Positions 55,469 through 64,000 of a DNA stretch of 64,000 nucleotides are shown one piece after another; within the stretch, counting starts at the first letter, position 1, and the number at the start of each line of letters is the position of its first letter. Source of the stretch: Podospora bellae-mahoneyi (taxonomy: Eukaryota > Ascomycota > Sordariomycetes > Sordariales > Podosporaceae); NCBI RefSeq assembly GCF_035222275.1, contig NC_085881.1, positions 3,100,001 through 3,164,000 of the forward strand, read 5' to 3'. The notes beneath the pieces are model-generated. The model was given only the letters and a program-made list of their open reading frames with translations. It searched no databases and was not told where the DNA came from. Both the position numbers and the translations under genes were made by a program.

Positions 55469-57529
55469 TCAGAGATGGTTTTGCTGAGGTGGCCGATCAA
55501 ATTCGATAGTGTTGTTGACCCCCCTCTTCCCCCCTCACCTTCACTTTGTGGCTTCCTTGGTGTGTGCTAGGGTTCCCTTCTTCTTTTTTGTTCTGTGCAG
55601 CTTCTAGCGGGGTTTTGATGGGGGTTGGTGGTGGTGGTGGTCTGGACAGATCAACAACATGATTTCTCTACTACTTTCACCGAATCAGTGGTGTTGAGGT
55701 AGGGTAAAGGAAGCGCGGTTAACCAACGGGGTTTGTGTTGATCTATGGAGTTTGGGGTTGGGGAGTGCTCCACCGCAGATGAGGACAAACCGATAGAGTC
55801 TATACGGATACGGGATACCGAAAGTTGTCGGCGATTTTTTTTCTTTCTTCCCCTCTTCTGTTTTGCCTCTTTCGTCCCCTCTCTCGTCTGGAACTGGGCC
55901 AACCCCCCCCCAGTTTGTGCTGGATGAAGGTGTGGCTTGACGCCTCCTCCTCTCCTCTTCATCGTTTCCCCTATCTCCATTATCCTCCCCGTCTTACAAA
56001 CTTACATTGCCGCCAGCGAGCCGCCCCATGTACACAACACCCCTCTTGTAGTACAGTAGTTCCAAGTCCCTTCCCCCACGCTACTTTCCCCTTGAAGGTT
56101 AGAATCTCCGATTGGGCAGGTCCTTTGTGTATGTATGCACATTCTGACCCCTGACCTTGAGACGGCTACACGGCGAGCGGTCCTGTCCTCCTCCTCACCA
56201 CTATCACCCAACAGTTCCACAGCTGGGTTTTGCCTCTTGCTACAACAGTGTACATCGAGAGAGCCACCAGTTGAGGGGGAAACAACACACACAGGCAAGG
56301 GGGAGGGGGGTAAGCGAAGGCGGCATGGGGGAAAAAAAGAACACATTAACCGCGAAGCTTGTCGTTCCTTTGCGTTCCTTGTTGGCTACAACTTTGTTGA
56401 TGGAGTCGATGGAGCCGTTTTGCATTTTCTGCAGTTACATCCAGATTGCGTGCTTTATCTCTCTGTCTCCATTGCCAGTTCTCCACTTGTTTGTCATGTT
56501 CAAGAAAGAGGTTATCGTGAGAGACACTATAGCGACGGTCTGTTAAGCGCGGCTTTGTGCTCAAACCGGGTAAGCCACCTCGATTCACTCACCGAGACGT
56601 TGGCTTCGAGAAGGTCTGCAACGGTAGGTTGGCAAGGACTAGAACGCGGGTTGTAACCAGCTGGCAGTAGTGATGTGATAGAGATACATTAGACTTGACG
56701 GGGGCAGGGGAAAGGGAGGGGGAACGTCGATCGGTTGAGGATGTACCTCTGAAGTATTCTTCTGGTGAGGTGGTAGATCTGATGTAACATGGGATACCCC
56801 GAATGTTTTGCTTACCCACCTGAGGAGGGGGTCAGCAAGCTGTGTGGATTGTGGGAGGGAGGAGAGGGCGAGTCCCGTCCGAGGCACAGACGAACCTGAC
56901 AATTTCCAGGAAAGAACATATGCCGAGCTGAGACTGTGGGCGTCTCTGAAGGGCTACCCGAGATGGGGACACACTCGCTCACACGGACATTCATCCAGGT
57001 GAGAGAAGTGTGCATTGCCTACTGAGATGAGCATCTAATGCGGATATGGCACATGACACACCTCGCGTACAGCATGTATGAAGGCTCCTCACAAGACTCC
57101 ATGTCCGTGCCATAGAGCTCTTCATAGGTAGTTGAACATTTGTCACCAGTGTTTTGCATGTGCTTATAGTTGGAAGAGTGTTGTGAATGTTTTGCAATGT
57201 TTTTGCAAAAGTTTCAACAATTGTATCTGATAAAACATGTACCCATAGCTTTCTCCTCTTCCCCCCCGCCATCAAGAACCTGCTCTTGTTCCCAAAACCC
57301 TGACAGGTAAAGGTATAACCACGGTAGCTAAATAGGTAGGTATAAATAAAAAGTAAACAACAAGAAATGATATAATAAACAAAGAGATGTCGGTATGTGT
57401 GTTGTGTGTGTGTGTGTAATGTGCAGGTCGCCATCACTGATGTACCTCACTCACTGTTGCCATAAATCCAGGGCAACTAGGTAGGTAACCCCCCTTTTCA
57501 TATCATATCCGTCCCAATCCATATCAACA

Positions 57530-60322
57530 TCAAAACATAATCCACTCCACCTCCTGATTCCCCCCAATACACTTGATCCAATTAAACGGCCCGCCCCTCT
57601 GCTGCTGCCCCGCCGTGCCCGGCCTCATCCTGTTGTACTCATCTTTGACTTGCACCCCCTCCCCAGCCCAGAGCCGCTCAAGCACTTCCAACGCGGCAAG
57701 GTTGTTCATGTACCCGCTCCGGTTCATAATCTCCCTGCACTTGGACCGGACAATATTCTGCTGCAGCTCATTGACGCACTCGCTTCCCGCAACAAAAAGC
57801 GGCCAGAGCAGAAACTTCTCCGCGGAGGAACCCGCTTCGAGGCTGGTGGCGTAGTAGACCACCTGAGAGACCAAGTTGCGGAAGTTGTTGTGGGTGGAGG
57901 GGGAGTGAGGGCTGGCAAGACGCTCGGTGTACAAGAGCGCGGCATACCGGAAGGCTTCGGAGAGGGAGTTGAGATCCCGGATCTGAGTCGCGGTCGGGGG
58001 TGGGGTGGTGCCATTGACACCAGCGCCAACTCCCATTCCTACTCCTGGGGATGTGGGAGAGGAAGAGAGGGATGGAAGCGGGAGCGGCGGGCCGGTGAGC
58101 GAGGCCCGGACGCGGTTGGAGTCGAATTCCCAGGTTTGGAGGGCGATGCGGGCCTCTTTCCACTCGCGCCAGAAGGCGCTGCGGTGGTCATCGTAGGCGG
58201 AGGAGGGTGATTGCATCGAGTTGGCGCCGAGATGCTCATTGTCGTCGAGGGTGGAGCCAAACCCGTTGCCGTCGAAGCGGACGCTGCTGTTGATGGGGTG
58301 GGGAAGGCCGCCAAAGAGGCTGTGGTGGTGGTCGGGGCCGCTGAGGGGAGATGACTTGAATGGCGCACCGAGCGGGGAGACGGAACGCGAGGTATCATTT
58401 GCCCGGGGGAGTGGCGAGGAGGCGAGGAGGTTCTGGACTGGTCGCTGCTGAGAAAGCAGGTTAAGTCGGCCAAGTTTAATAATAGTCCTGAAGAGCTCGC
58501 GGTCGCAGCCGACGAGGTTCTCAGCTCCGGGTGGGAGGAGCTGTGCATCAGGGAGAACACCGTAAAAGCTCGTGTTGAGCTGGGCTTCTCTGTCGTTAAC
58601 ACTGGCGGAGATGGCATCAAAGTATGTGAAGAGCGCCTCCATCCAGGCCGAGTCTCTTGATGGTGGGTAAGGAGACATCCGGCGCATGCCTAGAATCTTC
58701 TTGACTCCGGCAAACTGTGTGTGAAACTTGGCAACCCCTGACTCGGCCATTCTGTAGTGGCAGAGCAACAAGATGGTGGCCAAAACGGAGTCCTGTGTTG
58801 ACTTTTCCGCGTCGTTGAGCTGCTCGTCAAGTAACCGTACTGCCAAGTTTCTGTGTTGGTATTCTTCAGTCAATGACTGATCTTGCCCATCCGAGGGGCT
58901 CTCCACGGGACTCTTCTCTCTCATGTCGAAACTGTGTTGACCGAGACTGAGTTTGCGCTTCATCCTGAGGTTGCAGGCGGCCAGCGCGCAGATGGCGTGC
59001 TGCAAGCTCCGGCTGCTGTTGGCAAGGCCAAGAATATGCTCTCGGAAGGGGTTGTTGGGGCCATCGATAAACACCATGCTAGGGCACATGGACTTCTCGT
59101 AGTAGTCGATGAAGAATGGCATCTTGGTGGCGAGATCTGGGCTCATCTGCAAGACGGGTGATGGTGACTGTGAAGGATATGAGTTCGCCCAGGGGGCTTG
59201 GGTCCTTTCATTGACGCTGCAGGAGAGCGAATCCTCATCCGCGTTCGAGGGGGCCCAGAAAGAGCCGTGGTGAGACTGGACACTGCTTCCGTACGTGTCC
59301 AAGTCAGGTGTGCCAGGAGCTTTTGCGTCTTGAGGTCAGCGTATGTGATACGGTTGTTGTGGGTAACGAAACTCACCCATGACGTCGCATTCATGTGGGA
59401 GCTTGCGACTGAGCTGGGCTTCCAAGGACTCTACATGAGACATGTGAGATTGAAGACTCGAAGCGGGTTCTGATGGACCATATACGAGGCTGGGGCAAGA
59501 GGTTGGTGCCCGGGGCTGCTCAATCATGATGCCACCTGTTGGGCTCTGTGGAACCGGCGACCCGTGATTGTGGAATCCGTCGTAGACAATAGGGCTGTGG
59601 ATGTATTGTGGCACGTCGTCTCTCGGAAACGAGTGAGCAATGGGAGACATGTAGTCAACCTCGCTCATGGTGTCCAGGGGAGTGTGGATCATTTCCCGGT
59701 GCATCATCATGTCACCAGGAGTCGACACGGGAATGTGAAGACTGCGTGGTGGAGGAAACCTCGGACCATCTACTGGGGGCATGCTGGACGAGAAGGGAAT
59801 ATGAGTCCATCCCGGCGGCGCGGATTCGGTAGGAGACATGTGCGACATGTCGTAAGGGTGGTGGTGAAAAGGAGGTATCGTGATAGAGGGGCTCCGCCCG
59901 TGGCCCATTTCCAGGTCGCCGCGAACTGCCCGCTCATCCTGCTCGGTTGGCCACTGACCGTTCGAAGTGACGGAGGTCGTCCGAGAGCGTGTCGTGGTCG
60001 TTGGTGACTTGATGCTGGAAAGGCTCGTCTTGGCTTGGTTGACTGGTGGTGCCTTTGCAATGGGAAGCGACAACCCGCGAAGCTTGCCCCGACTGGCCAC
60101 GCCAACACCCCATGTGAGCTGCGTCTTGTAGCCAGAGCACTCGTTACCAATCTCCAAGCACTGCGAGCAATACGGTCTCCTCCGATCACACTTCACATTC
60201 CGCTTGGCGCAAGTAAAGCAGTCGTCTGCGGCCCCGCCGGCTGGGGCTCTTCTTCTGCGCTTCCTGGCCGAGGCAGCATCCTTCGCTGCTCCTGTCGACG
60301 GCGTGTTGATTGGTGCAGTCAT
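57530..60322 (-). CDS. Zn2Cys6 transcription factor (ACR-2-like)
   Basis: Two exons (60322-59377, 59328-57530; 48-nt intron) give 914 residues. The DNA-binding cluster near residue 35 reads CFTCAKRNVKCDRRRPYC, SQC, LEIGNEC, i.e. C-x2-C-x6-C-x6-C-x2-C-x6-C. It is followed by YKTQLTWGVGVASRGKLRGL, typical of the group annotated with Neurospora acr-2 (acriflavine sensitivity control) and S. pombe Moc3. A long Ser/Pro/His-rich linker leads to the fungal TF domain: MPFFIDYYEKSMCPSMVFID, HAICALAACNLRMKRKL, DSVLATILLLCHYRMAESG, and WPLFVAGSECVNELQQNIV. It should act in the nucleus as a sequence-specific regulator; targets are unknown. The ATG at 60322 follows a long leader; no ATG exists further upstream in frame. 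Confidence 0.9.
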
Positions 60323-63300
60323 GATATCTGATGATGATGGTAGTTGTAGTGGTGTTGATCCGTTCAAAGTTTCCACCGCCGGTTAAAGTAATGAGTCTCG
60401 ATGTAGTTGCTGGTAAGGCCAATTCCGAATTCCCGGGAAGTCTCGTGCAGATCCGCACAGCAGGGCAACCGACAGAAGGCCTTGTGAAGAGGCAAATGTT
60501 ATTGAACACAAGGTGTGGCCCTCGAGAGACAGCGGATGCTGGCTGGAGTGGGTGAACGGGTATTAATATGGCAAGACTCGGGGCACATAGCACGCTGCGT
60601 GAGAGAGACACTGGAGCCTGTGTATGTCTCGCAGCCGAGAGGGAGGTTGAACCTGGAAGCTGGGAATGGTCGAGATGAGATGGGATGAAGTGGGATGGGA
60701 TGGGATGAGAAATGAATCAGATTGGGAAAGAGGGCAACATATGAGAGCAAGGCAAGGCCGCGAGCCGTGTGTGTGTAGGGTGTTCTGTTTTATTAAACAG
60801 CAGCTCCCAAGCACTTCCACCGAGGCACCCAGCAGCAAGAAAGAGACACACGGTCTGCATGCAGCCCATCCCATGCCCGGCAACCTGACCCCCCCTCCCT
60901 CTCCTCCCCTCCCCCTACCCCTACCACCCTCCCCCCCGTCCCCCCGTGCAGCGCGCCAACGCCCCCTTCCCACAGGTACCACCCAAGTACCTCCGTACCG
61001 ACCAGGGCCCAAGGGAGGATCGGTCGGAGGAGCGGACGAGGTTCTGGAGTGGGTACAACGGCCGCGAGCTGGGCGGCGACGAGTTACAACAGGGGACGGG
61101 CGGGAGTTGGAGTCTGGTCAGTGGAGAGGGCCAAGGAAGACCCCATTGCGTCCCACATTCTCTCTTTCACCTGTCCACCATATCCATCCACTCGTCCATG
61201 ATAGACCCCAGTCGCATACTCAGGTGAGACAGTGATGATTTTCGGAATAAAAAGACGGTTAAGATGGGTTGTTGGGCTGCCATTGGAGGGGGGAGGGCAT
61301 CGAGGATTGAGAGTGAGATGGGCGAGTTAGCCTGAGGGATTATGGCCAGTGAAGTGTAATTATTCCGACTGAAAGGGAGACCGAACCCAAATCCCAAAGG
61401 CTTCAGAATTGGCCGACCGGCAAGAGATCAAGAAGTCTCGGAGACACCGCAAATGCCCCGTGCCCTGACGGTCTGTTTCAAGCTCTATCTCTCCCTGGAG
61501 TCTCTCTGTCACCGCTCTCTCGTTGTAAGAGTTGTGAAATTCATGGTGTTTGGGGCGCTAAAGAATCCCTTGGTCAACCGAAGAGCTTGTGTTTGGCGAC
61601 TGCGACGTACACAACAGATTCAAGAGTGCTGTCGCTGTCACTGTGAATGCGAGAATTTGGAGCGAGGTTGGCGTTAACAGGTCCCCTGTAGAGATGCCCC
61701 AGCGCCAGCGGGGCAGCGCGGGGGTTTGTGGCTGACCCTGCCGTCCCGTCCGTTTACACATGTAGTGCCCCGCCATTTGCCACAGTTTTCACTGATATTT
61801 TGAACTTTCAGCAACTTGAACTGGATCAACCTAGTTCGCGCTTACCAACACTTCACATTCGGCGCTTTTACTTTCTTACAGCTGGCCGGACGACATCTCT
61901 TGTTATCACAAACGCTAACACGAAGCATGAGGCTCCATAAAATCAAAATCACGGCAAAATGGGCCTCTCAACGCCAGGAGGCACCGCTCTGGCTGGACTG
62001 ACCCCCATCTGACAACGGCGTCGTCCGCTTTGAGCAAAACCGCCTGCCAGTCGGTGATTGCGACCCTGTGCCGGTACCTATTGCGAGCAAGGCCCGTATT
62101 CCACATCAACAAGCGACCGTCCCGTATCTGAGACCGCATTGACGACGCTACCCGACCCGAGGACGCCAAAGGGAAGATGCAATATACATTTGATAGTCCC
62201 TCGTCAGCCTCAAGCCCACGAAGCAGCCACTATATCGACAGCCATGTGAGACATCCTCCTCTCGCAATGCAACAAGCAATGGCAGCAAGCACACGATTCA
62301 TTGCATTGAAGCTATTGCGCAGGAGTGGGGGTCCTTTCAACATGCGTTGGGTTTCCCCATCACCGAGCTAGTGACAGCATTTAATATATTCGGCCAGTCA
62401 TTGTCTGGTTACTGGGTTCAGCAAACACTGACGACGTGCAGCACCAGTCGTGGTCTCTGCCTTCTTCAGGAATCTCGTGAGACCTTCCTGGTCTCGGTGG
62501 GAGGGTACTTCATTACAGGACATCAGAAACGACTAAAATAGTCTGATAAGGAAACATGTTTTCTGCAGATGGTGTTGCCAACTTGTCATGTCATGTCATG
62601 ATCAGAACAAGACCATTATGCTGCATGATGCTGATCACGACCAGCTTGCTCAGGCACGCCCAGCGCCCAAGACGAATCAGCCACCGCCGAAAGCCTTCTG
62701 TGCAGGCTTCTAGAGACCTTCCACACTAGGCCTCAGAGATGCTAGGGGCGGAGGCTCCCTTATCAGCACACTTGCTGTCGGCCATGCCCGAATAATCCCG
62801 CCGAGCAGTTCATATCAACAGGCGGGCAGCAATATCTCGGATGGTGGGCCTTGAAAACCACACCGAGGCTTTGAGGTTTAATATTAAACGACATAAGGCG
62901 AAACATGATCGTCAAGGTAAGGGTTCGTGGGTTCTGAGCCGAGAAACGGAGTTCATCAGAGCCGCCCTCAGGCCCTGTCGCCCAGGGTTCAATAACGGAG
63001 ACCAGACCATGGCGAAACTGACGCCAGAAGCCACAATGCACGACATCGTCTCGATGACGAGATTCGCTTGTGACTTCTTGATGGAGCTGTTTGCAGTATG
63101 AGCTCGAGGTATTTTTCGCCCGTCGAGGACACGGTCTCATGGACCCTTCGCGCAGTTTTCCCCTTCGCAGTTGGTGCTTTTGCCACATACAAGTTCTCAC
63201 TCATCATGGAAGACGACATATACGTACGTTGCCTTGATTCGCTGCGCCAAGCACCGCCACGGCTCGCCGCTGACGAAGGAAAGACACGCATCTTACAGGC

Positions 63301-64000
63301 CCAAGATGAGCAACACTGGATCTTTCCAGACCAGGACAACACTTCCGTCGACACCACAATAGAGAAATAAGCAATGTCGGCAAGTCAGAGGCCACGGCAC
63401 GGTCTTGACAGCGCTTCCGTTCTCGCCAAGGAAAGGGTTCGGGAGGGGTTGTCAGGGGATCAGCTTTTAAACGACCACACTCGAGATGGACTTCATACAA
63501 ACTCGTTTGTGGTGTATCGAGCAAGTGGTTCATGCGCTAGCTTAGGGACTAGGTCAGTCGTTACACCCTGTACCCTGACCTCTCTAACTATCCCCTCTTT
63601 TTGTTGTCAACCCAACTCGGATATATGGCATGTGAGCTCGCTACACCTTGAACTTGGCACTATTCCTATCCGTGTGGTCATCGTCAATAACTCGTCGACA
63701 TGCAGCGATATCACCAGAGCCAGGTCATTACGCTCCGTTGAAGCGGTCCAGACCAGCGCCACAGCAAGGGCCTGAAGTAAACCTCAAACCCCTCATCATC
63801 ACAGCGCACACGGCGATATTTGGTGGGGGTCACGTTCGAGTGGTCGCCGACTTCCACTGCATGCAAGAGCCACCAGAAAACAAGTCGTTGACTAACAACA
63901 AGACACCCCAACCTGCGGATGCAGCCGGACGAAAACGGCGTCCTTCTCAACGTTCCCTCGAGGCTCGCGAGGCTCTTGTCGGACACTAAAAGACGGTAGC
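60323..64000. other. Right-end intergenic region
   Basis: About 3.7 kb without a convincing gene. It begins with the leader/promoter of the Zn2Cys6 gene, including a GGGAT-type pentanucleotide run (60671-60710) and C-rich tracts (60890-60945). Small frames near 62841-63370 (for example LTPEATMHDIVSMTRF on the plus strand) read mildly protein-like but show no domain. Confidence 0.4.
60671..60710 (+). repeat. Imperfect GGGAT/GAGAT pentanucleotide repeat
   Basis: A run of GAGATGAGATGGGATGAAGT followed by GGGATGGGATGGGATGAG. Simple sequence in the long 5' region of the Zn2Cys6 gene. Confidence 0.7.

Larger units (their letters stand above)
53859..57529. other. Long intergenic region with CT repeat and TTCTA cluster
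   Basis: About 3.7 kb without a supported gene. It holds the nop16 promoter, a (CT)n tract at 55054-55081, the TTCTA cluster at 55411-55468, a GGT-rich run at 55623-55640, and a GT run at about 57398-57417. Many short frames overlap but none has a domain. Confidence 0.4.

Noticed and set aside
60666-61235. Plus-strand frame of 189 codons upstream of the Zn2Cys6 gene
   Set aside because: Composed of simple repeats and C-rich tracts; no domain.
62763-63370. Small frames at the right end (both strands)
   Set aside because: Mildly protein-like but mutually overlapping and without family features; mentioned only in the intergenic entry.
1-64000. Intact transposons, virus-like elements or CRISPR arrays
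   Set aside because: I found no transposase, reverse transcriptase or integrase frame, no long terminal repeats and no spaced direct-repeat array.

Overview
The window looks like nuclear DNA of a filamentous ascomycete (Pezizomycotina, probably a sordariomycete of the Podospora/Chaetomium/Neurospora kind). Evidence: compact genes with 48-80 nt introns (GTRNGT donors, CTAAC/CTGAC-like branch sites), a fungal gene repertoire (Zn2Cys6 factor, Mep ammonium transporter, NACHT-type NLRs, RVS161, Nop16, galacturonate enzymes), and small secreted and GPI-type proteins. All taxonomy and function here is inferred by eye from translations and splice signals; no search was run.

Layout. 0.5-7.3 kb: a decayed gene, an IroE/SidJ-like esterase, a truncated NLR/ankyrin-family N-terminus, and a seven-exon DUF7025/AAA-type protein whose ATPase site looks degenerate. 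8-9 kb: an intron-containing tRNA-Met(CAT) and a small secreted protein. 10.3-13.2 kb: a multidomain UBE2O/BIRC6-type ubiquitin-conjugating enzyme. 14.3-16.7 kb: a secreted L-amino-acid-oxidase-like gene with an in-frame stop. 18.3-20.4 kb: unrecognised coding-like fragments. 20.7-23.7 kb: an ammonium transporter and a GPI-type surface protein. 24.6-24.8 kb: a dense nest of hairpins inside an 11-bp inverted repeat. 25.6-35.1 kb: housekeeping genes (TFIIH cyclin H, two different BAR-domain proteins, peptidyl-tRNA hydrolase). 35.5-48.9 kb: two related NLR genes on the same strand flank a block holding an FAD oxidoreductase, a glutathione peroxidase, and a divergent pair that fits two steps of D-galacturonate catabolism. 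51-60.4 kb: a MARVEL-type membrane protein, Nop16 and a Zn2Cys6 regulator, separated by long intergenic stretches. 60.4-64 kb: no convincing gene.

Genes working together. The keto-deoxy-galactonate aldolase (minus strand) and the D-galacturonate reductase (plus strand) are divergent and share a 2.3-kb interval with four CCNCCAA sites, the core reported for the galacturonate regulator GaaR. Both BAR proteins would act on membrane curvature and endocytosis. The NLR pair looks like one duplicated gene in two states: one apparently intact but without a repeat domain, the other with an ankyrin tail but broken.

Three host loci (decayed gene near 1 kb, oxidase, NLR1) carry stops that are mostly explainable as C-to-T changes in CAA, CAG or CGA codons, compatible with mild RIP or ordinary decay. 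I saw no intact transposon, no virus-like element and no CRISPR array.
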